From: Ricinus communis
Lineage: Eukaryota; Streptophyta; Magnoliopsida; Malpighiales; Euphorbiaceae
NCBI RefSeq assembly: GCF_019578655.1
Contig: NC_063265.1
Coordinates: forward strand, 2,638,501 to 2,702,500
Reading direction: 5' to 3'
Length of the DNA: 64,000 nucleotides
The translations under genes were made by a program, and so were the position numbers. Numbering within the stretch: the stretch's first letter is position 1; each line of letters begins with the position of its first letter. This document shows positions 35,038 through 47,470 of the stretch, piece by piece. The notes below the pieces were generated by a model, which saw nothing but the letters and a program-made list of their open reading frames with translations, did not search any database and had not been told where the DNA came from.

Positions 35038-35216
35038 TATCACCAACGTAACCCGAATTTCACCACTCCTATTATTTTTGTATCTTCCGCGAGTACTAAT
35101 GATGAATCCAGCACTTATTTGCTGATGTGGCTACCGGATTTATGAAGGATAACACACCACTTGCCACATCTGTTGCTGACTTCTTCACTTTATCCTAGTC
35201 AGCAATTAACTAAATA
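35038..35216 (+). repeat. Inner MULE terminal inverted repeat, left arm
   Basis: The sequence from CCACTCCTATTATTT (about 35065) to AGTCAGCAATTAAC (about 35216) is the inverted match of 39986-40140. It includes CACTTATTTGCTGATGTGGC and TTTATGAAGGATAACACACCA. The outermost 60-70 bases of the right arm have no clear partner here, so the left terminus is diverged or replaced. Confidence 0.75.
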
Positions 35217-35699
35217 CCTTTAATTTGAGCTACAAAATTGAGAGACATTGTGATCAAATTATTTTCATCCTCTAAGCTAACCCAAAAGTAACCGTTGGTA
35301 CCAAACCTCAAAAATCAACGTAAACTGCTCGAATTCCACCTCCATTGTCAACACTCTCTGAATCTCTCATTTATCGTCTCTGATCTTCTGCTTTGTACCT
35401 GCACATTGCGACATTGTGGAACAATGACACTCGATTGGCGAGTAAAGGAGAAAGCCGAAGACCCACCACTATACTATAAGTACAAGCGCGCCACTAGTTA
35501 CTCTGTTGTTATTGAAAGCTATTTTGCATCTTTCAATGCGTAATGCATGCTGCATTCCTTTGGAAGTTAACAATGCAAGGGGCTAAGTTTTCCCTAATTC
35601 CTTTTTATTAGTTGAATGTTGATGATGTTTGTTTATTAATACTGCTTGTGTGTGGTTGTTTCATATTTGTTTAATTAATTTATTTTGCAGTGCCTAATT

Positions 35700-38600
35700 C
35701 CGACTACTTCAGTTTGTATTAGCATGATTATGGAGTTGATTGTAAAGGTCAACCTAAGCTATGGGATATAGGAGCCGTGGATTTTTGTAGTTCAGATAAG
35801 ATCTCTATGATAGAAATAGATTCAATGGCTAGAGAGCTGGGATTGAATCCTAAAAAAAAGCTTATTATGTGGAAGGATCCTACAAAGAGTATGAGTGATG
35901 GGTTGAGAAGCCTTAAAACTAATAGGGATGCTTTAGAAATGGCAATGGTTATGGAGGGTTCTAAATTAATGCATATATTTAGTACGAATAAGTTTGAAGC
36001 TGGGGAAGAAGCTGGAGAAGAAGCTGGGAATGAGGCTGTGAAAAATATAGATGATGACAGCTGTAAGGATAGTGAGAATAGTGATGGAGATTCAGAGGAC
36101 AGTGAGTTTGTGGACTCTGATTATGACCTCAGGGATGAAGATGCTGATGATGATGCCATGTTTGATGAGTTTGTTAATAAGAAGCTTGAAAGGGACAGAC
36201 CTTCTAGTTCTAGAACTGCTAGGCAACCTGTTGAGGAGTTGTCTGAAGAAACAGATGCCACAGTATATGGTCCATTAGATGAACTGTTGTCATGCTCCTC
36301 ATCTGAAGACAGTGATGCAGATTCAAAGAAGCAGAGATGGCCTATGTTTAATGAGGAGACTGACATGGCAAATCCCAGCTTCAAGATTGGAATGCTCTTC
36401 AGTTCCTTCAAACAATTCAAGCATGCTGTTAAGAGCTCATCAATCAAAAGTAGAAACCATGTTATATTTGGGCCAAATATAAAGCATAAATGCAAGGCTA
36501 AATGCAAGAAAATATGCTAGTTTTTCATTTGGGCTTACCTACTGAACTCAAACAAACAAACAATGTAGATCAAGTCAGCCAATTTCACTCACAACTGTTC
36601 AAGAGAAGCATACATTAGGCATGTTAATGCCAATTGGATAGCTCAACATTATGTTGAAAGGTTCAGAGCTGATCCCAGCTGGGCAATTCAAGGGATCATA
36701 CAAGCTGTGAAAGAAGATTGTGGTGTTGAAGTGTCCAAACTGAAAGCATGGAAAGCAAGAAATGCTGCTTTGATATTTATCAATGGTGATGAGACAGAAC
36801 AAATTTCTAGCCTTCATGATTAGAAGCTAGAACTCTTGAGAAGTAATACAGGAAGCACAATAGTTTTTAGTTTGAATGAAGGTGTTTTTAACAGTATGTA
36901 TGTGTGCTTTGCTGCATTGAGGGAAGGATTTAAGTCTTGTAGGCCTTTCATATCTTTGGATGGGTGTTGGATGAAAGGAGTATTTTGAGGACAGCTTCTC
37001 ACAGCTGTTGGTTTATATGCAAATGACTGCATCTATCCAATGGCATATGGTGTGTTGTGCAAAAAGAAAACAAGGAGAACTGGAAATGGTTTTTGGAGCT
37101 GCTGGCTGAAGATTTAGGGATAACAAACAATTATCATTGGGTGTTTATGACTGACAGGTAGAAGGTAAATATTCTTCACAAACTACTTTTCTATTCCTTC
37201 ATATATTTTGGCATAATGGTATTAATTATGTGTTGTTCTTTTGGAATAGGATCTTATTCCTACCATTGAAGAACTATTCCCTAATTCTGAACATAAGTTT
37301 TGCGTTAGACATGTGCATAATAATTTTAGAAAGAAATTTAATAGTCTAGGGTTAAAAGAACTTGTGTGGGGTGCTGCTAGGGCAAGTTATGTCCAGATAT
37401 TTCAAAGGATAATGGAGAAGTTTGCATCAGCATCACATCAAGAAAATAACTACATGAATAGCATCCCCTCTCATCACTGGTCTAAATCTCATTTTAGGAC
37501 TGATGCTAAGTGTGACATGTTGTTAAATAACTTATGTGAATGTTTTAATAATTTTATCTTAGATGCTAGAAGCAAGGGTGTGATAGCTATAAATGAGGTT
37601 ATAAGAACAAAATTAATGAAGAGGATACATAAGAATAGGGATGCTATGAAAAGAGTGGCATCTGGTTACTGCCCTAAGATCTTGAAAAAACTAGAAAAGT
37701 CCAAAGAATTTTGTTGATGTTTACAATAGAGTGGTCTAGAGGTGAGAGATTCAAGTGGTTGGCCCAGGGGGACAATTTGTAGTTGACAAACAAGAAATTA
37801 CATGCACATATAGGAGGTGGGATCTAACTGGAATACCTTGTTGTCATGCTATATGTGCAATTTGGTATAACAATGAGAACCCTGAATATTATATACATGA
37901 CTTCTACAAGGTTGAAACATACCTAAAATGCTATAGCCATTTGATTAACCCAACCACCAGTAAAGAATTTTAGTCCAAGGCAACTGTCCCACCAGTCTTA
38001 CCCCCCAAACCAATCAAACTTAGAAAAGGTAGACCTGCTAGAAAGAGAAGGTTAGAGGAAGAAGAGATGGAGGTTCTGATAAGAAATGGCAAGGTCACCA
38101 AGAAGGGCTCTTTGATGACATGCACAGTTTGTGGTGGTAAGCGCCACAACAAGAGGTTTCATGGTGCTGGTGCTTCTATAAGGCAACAGAGGAGGGAAAA
38201 AGTGCCTGTAAGTATGCCATTCCTCTCATTTAATTCTGCCTCCACTTATATCCAATTGGTACCAAACATTGGTCACTTATATCCAATTGGTACATCCAAT
38301 TGGTATTAACCCTTCAATTTCTTTCTTTCTTATACTAGGTGATGAGGAAGACAAAGAAACAGCAAAAGGAAAAGGAACCAAATGCTGAAAATACTGCACA
38401 AAAAGTTCAAACACATGAAGATGACCAACCTGATCATATAGCTCCTACAGGCATAGGTCCTTCAGGAACAGTTTCAACATTTGATAATTTGTCACCACTA
38501 ATACCATTGTCACAGGTAACTAATATGTCACCTCTAATATTTATTCAGTAATGTCAACTGTATGCTAACTTGAGACTTTATTATACAGTTATTCAATGTA

Positions 38601-38988
38601 ACACCATCAGCAAAAGAAGCAAAACCAAATACCTCATTTAGTTAATTGTGGTGATTATGCTTCACAATGGAAAGCACATTTACACTCTACTACATCACCT
38701 TCAAAAACTACCAGCAAGAAGAGTAAAAGCATTAATGATTTGTTGAGTGAGCTGCCACCAGATCTGGGCATTGAAAGACTTTCACAAACACAAAAAGGAG
38801 GAACTGAAGCTAAGGGAAAAAAGACTTTCAAACCCCCAGGGTTGTTGAGCAAAGATGTTGGGGCTGAAGGAGTTAGCACAATAACAAAACCGGATAAAGG
38901 AAAATATAAGATTGATGGAAGTGTTTCAATAAAGATAAGAGCTTGGGTGCCTCCAGGAAATGCAAAGAACAAAGGAATTAGAATTTGA
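35700..38988 (+). pseudogene. Mutator-like (MuDR) transposase gene, degenerate
   Basis: On the plus strand the MuDR N-terminal PB1-like part (about 35740-35990, CSSDKISMIEIDSMARELG) comes first. An acidic linker with SEDSEFVDSDYDL follows, then the MuDR domain (36340-36500, FKIGMLFSSFKQFKHAV). The MULE transposase core runs about 36600-37710, with ISLDGCWMKGV (first catalytic Asp), VFMTD (second Asp) and HKFCVRHVHNNFRKKF. A SWIM zinc finger lies near 37790-37860, where the usual CxC is CTY, so one zinc ligand is lost. A CX2CX4HX4H knuckle follows near 38120. An intron (about 37165-37249) looks intact. Stops at 36518, 36820 and 36987 and several shifts make it inactive. Such proteins cut and paste MULEs in the nucleus. 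Confidence 0.85.
38258..38329 (+). repeat. Internal copy of MULE terminal sequence
   Basis: GGTACCAAACATTGGTCACT onward matches the reverse complement of about 40145-40208, the outermost part of the right inverted repeat. A short TATATCCAATTGGTAC word is also repeated here in tandem. It lies in a probable intron ending at TATACTAG near 38339. Confidence 0.75.
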
Positions 38989-39985
38989 AACCCTAAAAAA
39001 TAATGTTTATTTTGGTTGTTGTGTTGTTAATATGTTAATATATGTGTGGACCTAACATGTGGTCCTTTGACAGAATTTCCACATCCATATTTTTTGTAAT
39101 GGCTCTTAACAGCCTTGGGTGTAGGGTTCACGTGGACAGAATTTCCACATCCATTCACTTTTTGTTTAAAGATTTCATTATTTAAAGTAATCAACAACCT
39201 CGCTTATTTATTACATTGTCACTCAATTTGTCTATTGCCAGGGTTGCTCTATACGACATGTTTATGCATATTTATCATAACAGTAACATTCAAATGAAGC
39301 AATAGTAATCAACTACTGTAAAAACCAAATACTCATTTATCATTTCATTCATTCATCATTAAATTACATAAGTAACAGTAGTTATAAATACTACTGTATC
39401 CAAAGTACATCTTTAAGTTAAGCTAACAAAAGTATATCTTCTAAATAATAATCCTAGCCATACCATAACAACCAAGCTTAGACAGGTCCATTCTGCACTT
39501 CATGCTCCTTCTTTCTTCTTTCATTTTCTACAGCTTTGAATTTAGCAAACTAATCTATTCTTGTACTCATTCAGCAGCTCAGTTGTAAGGTCAAATTCAC
39601 CAATGTCCATTCTTAACTTAATAAAATGAAGATGAAGAACCTGTACAAGAAGAAACCTTCATTACAACTAAAAACATATCAATGTAAACTAAGAGAGCAT
39701 CCCCAAAACTTGCGCCCAGATTTCCTTCCAGTTCGAGAGACGAAGCTTCACTTTCAGCTGTTTTTAGCAAAGCTTCACTTACCATTCCACATACACATAT
39801 AGATCAGTGGCTTAACTTCAACACTAAACACACTTTCAGTTGTTTCTTGCTCCATTTATTCGATAAAATAAAGAACAAGGAAGGTACAAAATAGATTATT
39901 AGAGAAAGTAAATCGATCGAAATAATTAAAACTAGGTTTCATAAATTGGGAATTTTTTTGATTTAGGGTTATTTATTTGGGGTTG

Positions 39986-40216
39986 AGATGTTAATTGCTG
40001 ACTTGGATAACTGTTTGTTGAGTCAGCAACAGATGTGGCAAATGGTGTGTTATCCTTCATAAATCCAGCAGCCACATCAGCAAATAAGTGTCGGATTCCT
40101 CATTGGTACTGGCGGAAGATACAGAAATAATAGGAGTGGTACCAAAAAGAAACAAATTGAAGGTTTAATACCAATTGGATATAAGTGACCAATGTTTGGT
40201 ACCAGCGGGGCATTTA
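39986..40216 (-). repeat. Inner MULE terminal inverted repeat, right arm
   Basis: Read on the minus strand it begins GGGGTTAAATGCCCCGCTGG and contains the blocks shared with 35038-35216. The GGGG..CCCC start is a plausible element terminus. A 9-bp target duplication could not be confirmed. Confidence 0.7.
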
Positions 40217-40784
40217 ACCCCACCTAAAACCGCAGTTGCAATCATTATATCATGCCTTTAACATATCAATTAGCAAAGAATAAACATTGACAATCCGATT
40301 TTAACTTTGTTTGATCTATAGAGACATATTCACTAGGGAGGCAATCAAGTTAGTTTGAATGATATTGTATCTAGATGCAATCAAAGAATGAAGAGCTGAA
40401 AGGAACCAAGTAGTAGCAGAAGTAACTCTCAATTCCTCTTTAAATCATATTAACGTTCTAAGCAAAAGCATGCCTTCTTCTTATTGGTGAACCTCAAGGC
40501 TACTAAGTTTAATAACAATCTCTTATTTTTCAAGAATTGAACAAATAAAATGTGGTTGGATTGGGTTTTCAACTGGTTCCGAAATTTTAGATGACGAATC
40601 AGAAGATAGAATTTGCGATAGCGAAAAAAGAAAAGATTATTGTCTGCATATAGAATTTACGATGGGGGAAGAAGAAAATTGTTGTTTGCAGATGCACTTC
40701 GACCTTCAAGGTCCCTAGATTATGGATTTCATTAGAGAAAGAATATGGAAGAAGGAGTTATGTATCCTTTATCAAGACTTACCA

Positions 40785-41050
40785 TTTTGATACATAATCT
40801 TATTCAGCAATTTGTGTTGCTTATGTGGATTTTTTCTTTTCTCTTTTTTGGTCTTATTTTGTTTTGGTGCCACGTTGGTAAGGACTAGCTGGATTTGCAA
40901 TTCAAAATCGTCAGATTCTCATTTTAGAAAAAAAATTTGCAAGCATGATAGTTATAATATAAAAGTTGAAAGAATTGAACATTTTAGAAAAATGATCAAA
41001 ATTTAGAAATATTTAGATATTTAGGCCTTAATTTATTTATTAAATTTAAC
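40785..41050 (-). repeat. Outer inverted repeat, right arm
   Basis: This is the inverted partner of 34440-34690; see the left arm for shared words. The sequence between the inner and outer right arms (40217-40784) has no counterpart on the left and holds no gene. Confidence 0.7.
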
Positions 41051-41177
41051 TTAGTTGATTTATTTATTATATCTATTAAATTGATTAAAATATTAAACAT
41101 TAAATATTTAATACAAGTTAAAAAATTTAAAATATAATAAAAATAAAAATATTCTTAAATAATTTATATAAATTGAT

Positions 41178-41182
<5 letters not shown>

Positions 41183-41226
<44 letters not shown>
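41183..41226. repeat. (TA)n microsatellite
   Basis: About 22 TA units lie just left of the gypsy LTR start. Confidence 0.95.
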
Positions 41227-41229
<3 letters not shown>

Positions 41230-41803
41230 AAATAAGTATAATTATTTACACCATATTTTTTCAGCCTAACAAATAAATAAATTGAGTTCAGTTTAAAATG
41301 TGGATAAGAGTTATTTTTGATAGAGGAGATTCAAATAGAAAGTTATTTAAAACTCCCTCTAAAATAGTTACTCTTGAAATTTTAGCTCTTAATATGTAGA
41401 CAAAAGAAGAAAAAGAATGGTGGTTGTTCAATTCAAACTGATAGTTTATCATTTGTAGTTTTACTTGGTGAAAGTTATGGCAAAAAATTAAAAGGGAAAA
41501 GCATAGGATACAAAAGATAACCAACACAATACAGACAATTTAGACAATATCAAGTAGACAATTTTCTCTGTAATTTATTCTGCAATCAAGCTTTCTTCGT
41601 ATTTAAAACTCTTATTTCAGTAATTTTCATTTACAATTTGCAGTAATTTCATAACCATTAAGTATAGCATCAAACAAATTGTAGCTAAAGGCTTTGAAAT
41701 TCACAATCGTTTTTGAAAAGAAGCCAAGTAGCACATTCAAACATGATTTGTATAGCACACACACGTGGCACGCCTGCAAATCCAATTCGAAGCCAACATA
41801 ATT

Positions 41804-41813
41804 TGGCATGCTC
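41804..41813 (+). promoter_or_regulatory. Primer-binding-site-like TGGCATGCTC
   Basis: It lies six bases after the LTR end CCAACA and is identical over 10 bases to the motif at 60437 in the 59300-63999 element, at the same place relative to its LTR. The primer tRNA was not identified. Confidence 0.55.
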
Positions 41814-41899
41814 ACACTGTTCTACAATGGCTCTAAGAATAAGAAGTAATTTTGAAAAATAACCAATAGAGTCTCAGGACGCCAAGGTTGCTACTAATG

Positions 41900-42990
41900 A
41901 AGTAGAATATGAACATGCAATATCTTTTTTGCAGGAGCAGTTGGAGAGAAATATGAGGCCTTAATCTCAGCACTATGAGGCACTACCACCTATTGGAAGA
42001 GTTATTGGCGGACCATCTACTCCCGATATACTTGAAGAGCTAGGTATTAATGTGTCTGATCTTTTTGATAATTCATTGTTAGAATTTTCAATACATTCTG
42101 AAGAAACTCAAAATATGCATCTTAATATTCTATAAAAAATATAAGTGAAAAGTTAATTGGTAGTCGTCCTACTAATCTTAGGAGTGATAATTTAAATGTC
42201 AATGCTAGGTAGAAAGAAATCAAGGAGAAATTCAGGGGAAAATCTTCTGCTAGCAATGATAAAAACCCTAAAGAAATGGAAGTTGCTAGTGTAGTTGAAC
42301 CTCAAGCCTTCCAAATCTAGGAAAGATGTGCTTTCATATAAAAAGGAGGATGTCAGGGTGGCAATTGCAAATGGCCACAGTCCTGGAATATGCCAGATTT
42401 GCCTCATCAAAATTATGTGAATGTTAACCAATCTACTATTGATATGGAAGGAGGCCCAAGGGGCAATCTTCCAATAGTTAATCACTATTGGGATCCATTG
42501 AACCAACACTAACTACCAATAGATATAAAAGGCTGTAAGAGATATAGTATTATATGGTCCTAGCCTGAGACTAGACAGATAGGCCAACCAAAATTTTATA
42601 AACCATATCATATTATTGTTTATGTTGATAATCCTTACCCTAGATAATATAGAGTTTCTTATTTCACCCTTTTCTTTGATGGTCATTTCACTCTAGAGCA
42701 CATTGCAAATTTACTATTCAATGTGGTGAATTGGTCAATTTTGATTCTTTTATTAATTTTAAGTCGAGGTATTTTTCTAATCATTTAATAGGATCAACAT
42801 TCACTTGATATATGCTATTTTGCTAAGAAAATCCATATGCACATGGCAGGAGATAGAGAGGCAGATCCATACCAAATTGTTAAGGCTAGACTAGAAAAGA
42901 TGGATGGTAAATACTTAGAGAAATATTATCCCACCATGTAGGGAAATGATTGAGAAACAAGAAATAAAAGTTTAGAGCCAATGACGTGAC
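41900..42990 (+). pseudogene. Gypsy gag remnant
   Basis: The plus strand carries scattered gag-like blocks: an N-terminal acidic part (LEELGINVSDLFDN), then QIGQPKFYKPYH, YRVSYFTLFFDGHFTLEHIA (usual for the start of the retrotransposon gag domain), and a tail DPYQIVKARLEKMDGKYLEK. It is interrupted by many stops. A matching QIGR...KPYHVEDW block occurs at 61370-61420, so the two elements are relatives. Confidence 0.6.
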
Positions 42991-42999
42991 TAGTAGTAG

Positions 43000-43640
43000 T
43001 TGGTAGGATTTATGTATTTTATGTACTTTTCTGTGTGTTTTTATATTATGTGTTTGTCAGGATATTGTTTTGTTTTATGTGAAGCCAAATATATGGCTAG
43101 TACTATATTTTCCTTTTATTTTGAAAAGAAAGTTTGGTTTTAATAAAAATAGGCCTCATTACCACTTTTGAAGCTTGGATAATCTTGTTGTTTTCATTTC
43201 TGATTTCTAGCAAGTACCATATGGCCAAAAGCATAAATTATTAAAGGAAAATGCAGAAAGCATGGTCATATTATAAAATCAAAGTAATAGGAAAACATAG
43301 TATGTCAAAGCCACAATACATCTAAAATAAAGTTTGTGTCTAGTGTAGCTCTTATAAGTGAAGTCACAGCAAAAATAATCATGAGATATAATTGGAGAAC
43401 TTGATCAAAAGGTACTTGTGCAGCAACTATATCAACGACAAGTTGGCTCGGGAGAGAAGTCCCTATAGAGTCATTGACAATATCTTGTTCATTTTTATTT
43501 TTATAAATTTTGTGGCCTTTGAATATGTTAACAAATGAAAAGTAAAATTAATAAATTAAGGATATAATGTAAATATGGTAAAATAAGTCCATTGGCATAA
43601 TTAATATATGCATGCAAATTTATGAAATTGTTATCCCTTG
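43000..43640. other. Non-coding interior of the gypsy element
   Basis: This is AT-rich sequence with no frame or repeat that I recognise. Confidence 0.4.
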
Positions 43641-44860
43641 AAACTAAGAAGGGGGGTTGAATTGGTGATCTCAAATTGTAAAATTGAATAATTTTAGGTC
43701 ACACACAAGGATTAAAGAAAGAGTAAAAAGAATTAGAAGAGAGTGAGGTTAGAAAGATTAAAACAAAGTTTTATAGTAGTTTGGAAACAATCCCCCCTAC
43801 ATCCACTCATCAAGACCACAGTTGAATATTCCACTATAATCTTTAAGATTACAAACCTTTGGATTTTACAAGTTCACCCAATAACTTAGTGTTTTTCAAG
43901 AATAACACTAAACCTATTCCCTTAGTGAACTAATCTCTCACTAAGTCCCTTAACCCTTTAGTATTAATAGTTACTCAACCACCAATTTTTTTATATTTTT
44001 AATACTTAAGCTCAGACAACAACCCTTTACAATTTTAGTTGAACAATGAGATTCAACTTAATACACTTTACAAAGAAAGAAATTGAATATACAAAGTTGA
44101 GAAATAAATTTGCAAGAGTTTGGATAAGACACAATCACACACTTACTTATTAAGTCTTTAAGAGGGTCATTTATACTCATACCTACCTCTTAGAGAAGTT
44201 ACAATTGGTCCGAACTCATTTAATATAAATTTGGTGACTGGGTAGAAAGTTGCCTGAGTCATGAAAAGCGCCTCCGACGATTTCCAAGCACCTTCATGCT
44301 TTCTAAAAAGAGACTATAAGGCTCCAACGGCTCTAGACATGTGGCTCTAACTTGGTGGTTGATATCTCAATTGTTACTATCATCGCATTAATTATGAAAA
44401 CCGCCCTCGTGCCTGTTTTATTCACGCTCAGAAGTGCCCTCGTGCTTCTCATCGCGATATCAACTACCATTTTCAGTCTTAAGCTCAAAGATTTAGCGCC
44501 CACACGCTTCTTGATGCTTTGACTCTTTAACTGCCATGTGCACGTTATAATTGGCAAGATGTCGGCTGGAATCTTGAACGTCTTGTATAATTTTGATCAT
44601 ATGAAAAGTGCCCCGAGCTTTGGAAGTAGCCTCGTGCTTTTTAGGTCTTTTTGCAAGACTTTCTTGCAACTTCAAGAAAATTTTGGGCAATCTGAAATCT
44701 TTTAATGTATTGTCATATAGACACTTAAACATGATGTTAGCAATATTTAATTTGGTTGTCAAGATCAAAATAGAGATTAATTGACTCTTAGGTCAATAGA
44801 AATCATGCATACAATATATTTACATGTGTTTTTTGGGATAGGCCTTTTCACATGTAGAGT
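43630..44860 (+). mobile_element. Possible foreign LTR inside the gypsy element
   Basis: It starts TTGTTATCCCTTGAAACTAA followed by GAAGGGGGGTTGAATTGGTG, a word typical of the beginning of some plant LTRs. It ends near the TTGGTTGTCAAGATCAAAAT and GACTCTTAGGTCAATAGAAA words often found near LTR ends. In between are CGCCCTCGTGC / GTGCCCTCGTGC repeats (44400-44640). No PBS was identified. The open frames at 44333 and 44493 (minus) have no domain. Confidence 0.35.
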
Positions 44861-44928
44861 CATAAAGGGATGGTTTTAGGTTAAGGTTGCAAATTCTTAG
44901 GTGAATAGACCCTTAAAATTATTTCCGA

Positions 44929-45438
44929 TTTGAGGCTCTAGAGCCTCGAATTAATCAAAATTTAAAGCTCCAGCGCCTCAAACTCATCGAAATTTGAGGC
45001 TTCAGTGCCTCGAATTTATTGAAATTTTAGGCTCCACAGCCTCGAATTCATCAACATTTTGAACTACAAACTCGAATTCATTAAAATTTGCAGCTCTAGA
45101 GTATTCAATTAAAATTTGAGGCTCCAAAGCCCCAAATTCAATTAAAATCTGAGGCTCCAACGCCTCGAACTCATTGAAATATGAGGCTCCAGTGCCTCGA
45201 ATTCAATCAAAATTTGAGGCTCTAACGCCTCGAACTTATCAAAATATGAGGCTCCAGCGCCTCAAATTCATCAAAACTTAAGGCTCTAGAGCCTTGAATT
45301 CATTGAGATTTGAAGCTCTAAAGCCTTTAATTCAATTGAATTTTGAGGCTCTAGCACTTCGAATTCAACAAAATTTAAGGCTCTAGAGCCTAAAATTCAA
45401 TCAAAACTTCAGGATCTAACACCTCAAATCCATCAAAA
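44929..45438 (+). repeat. 32-bp minisatellite with palindromic core, about 16 units
   Basis: Consensus unit: TTTGAGGCTCCAGCGCCTCGAATTCATCAAAA, in which GAGGCTCCAGCGCCTC is an imperfect palindrome. About 16 head-to-tail units average 32 bases and differ by several substitutions each. Many changes keep the GAGGC/GCCTC pairing (for example TCTAGA loops), while units 5 and 6 are degenerate. There is no coding capacity. Confidence 0.92.
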
Positions 45439-46376
45439 TTTGATTCTCTATATAAGCATAACTTCAAAATTACTACAAAATTAAGCTCTCACCTAGCAAG
45501 ATTTTAAAAGTAACACATTTAACCCTTTATATGGGCTTAACTTTACTTTATATGTTACCACTATACATGGTTCAAATGTTTGCAATTTGAAAGACAAAGT
45601 AGCGCCGACAATTCTAAGTTAAGCAAAGGCCAATTTTTTCATCGCTCCGTAAATAAAGATTTGTGCATATTTAAATCCAACATCAAAACAAACTCGCAAA
45701 AATATAAAATAAAAGTAGCGTGAGGAGGTAAATAGGTACCTATGTTCTTTCTTCTTCTTTGATTGACAATGAAAAACTTTGATTTATTAACAAAAGAGGG
45801 AGAAAATTTGTCAAAAGCCTCTTAAATATGTTTTTAGTATTTTTGGAATAATGGGTCTTGGGCTGAAAATGAGAAAACATGGTGGCCATCTATGAGGGTA
45901 TTGTCATGGCCATATGGGTTTGGGTTGTTGATGGTTTGATAAATGGGTGTTGAAACGAAGTTATTTGGCGATTATTGTGGGTGTGAAATTTGTTGCCGCC
46001 AGTTAAGAAGCCAAGAAATGGTTGTTGTTATAGCAAGGAGCTATTGGTGAGAGGTGTGTTGCTCTTGGCACGGAGGAGGCAAGCAAAGAGAAGTTGTTGC
46101 TGGTGGTGTGGTTGTCTCTCCTTAAGACACCGTCAGTGATAAAGAAAGTGAGATGTCTTGTTGATTTTTGCAGGTAGATTTTTTGAGAGTGGTATTGTTT
46201 TGTTGCGATCGAGAAAAAAAGAAGAGAAAAAGAAAAAAGAAAAGCAAAGGAATTGGATAGGTTTGTGGATTTTTAAGAACGAGACAAATAAGCAAATTTG
46301 GATCTAGAGCTTTTATCTGTTGTTGCATGTATATAGACCTTTGGCTTATGAGTCAAGCTATAAACACACAAGGGAG
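45439..46376. other. Non-coding interior of the gypsy element, 3' part
   Basis: No domain is found. A TATATAAGC word lies at 45449 just after the minisatellite. The ORF at 46122-46328 (minus) is low-complexity and I do not consider it a gene. Confidence 0.4.
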
Positions 46377-46740
46377 AATTTATTTACACCATATTTTTCA
46401 ACTTAATAAATAAATAAATTGATAGAAAATTTAATGAAGCCCAATCCAAATTAAGCTCAATCCGTATAAGTTATTAATTAAAGAATTTAATTAAAATAAT
46501 TATTTTAATTAAAATGTGGATGAGAGTTATTTTGGCAAATAGCAGAGGAAGAGAGAAATAGGAAGTTATTTAAAACTCCCTCCATGACAGTTACTCTTGG
46601 ACTTTAGCTCCTGTTATACATGAAAAAATAGGAAAAAGAATAATGGTTGTTCAATTCAAACAGACGGTTTATCATTTGCAATTTTATTTAATGAAAGTTA
46701 CGGCAGAAAATAAAAAGGAACAAAAATAGAGGACACAAGA

Positions 46741-46927
46741 TAAAGGATTTGATATTGTGAGAAGATGATTTTATTCATTGATATGAATGAGTATATATAC
46801 AGGTATCAAAGTGACTAATTAGAAAACTAATATCTGTACATGATTATAATATATAATTAAGGTTGACTCAATCAAATCTCTTGATTGATGGTTGTATCAA
46901 TGGGATTCTTCATTATCAGTGTTATCA
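46741..46927 (-). repeat. Copia C 3' LTR
   Basis: 187 bases; it differs from 50355-50540 by a handful of substitutions and a one-base indel. On the minus strand it runs TGATAACACTG to ATCCTTTA. Confidence 0.9.
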
Positions 46928-47467
46928 TGCCCCCGCAAGATAGAGCATCCTTCTATGACGCCTATCTTGGACCGATGATTATGAAATTTCTGATGAGGTA
47001 GAGCCTTTGTTAATGAGTCTGTCAGTTGATCATTGGTATGGATATGAGAGATGCGTAACTGATTCCTTGCCACCTGGTCGCAAACGAAGAAGAAATCTAT
47101 AACAACATATTTCATTCGGCTATGAAAAATAGGATCGGCACAGACATATGTGGCACCAATATTGTCGCAGTAAATGATAAGAGTGCTGGGCAGTTGAATA
47201 TGAAGTTCCGATAAAAGATGGCTGAGCCAGTTGAGTTCTGTAGCAGAGGATGCAATTACTCGATATTCTGCTTCGTTGGAAGAGCGAGCAACAATATTTT
47301 GCTTCTTGGAGGAGTGGCCCCCATGAAGACAATATATGCTGTGGTGGATCGACGATCATCAGAATCACTTGCCCAATCAGCATCAGAAAACGCATGAAGG
47401 TTGAGAATAGAATTTCGTCGAATGAGCAAGCTATGATCCAGAGTGCCTTTGAGATAACGAAGAACAC
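46897..47467 (-). pseudogene. Copia C RNase H and C-terminus
   Basis: The minus strand has RYLKGTLDHSLLIRRNS, then HAFSDADWASDSDDRRSTT with the catalytic Asp in SDADWA. The terminal segment is RISHIHTNDQLTDSLTKALP, the usual Copia polyprotein end. These parts lie in different frames, and several shifts occur between 47120 and 47330. It is directly preceded by linker sequence instead of RT. Confidence 0.85.
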
Positions 47468-47470
47468 GTT

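Noticed and set aside
36121..36507. Minus-strand frame of 128 codons
   Set aside because: It is the antisense of the acidic linker of the MULE transposase.
44929..45438. CRISPR-like array of palindromic repeats
   Set aside because: Units are directly adjacent, degenerate and have no unique spacers, and the genome is plant nuclear. It is a minisatellite.
46122..46328. Minus-strand frame with a hydrophobic Phe/Leu run
   Set aside because: It is low-complexity from a GAAAAAG-rich stretch, with no domain and no promoter.
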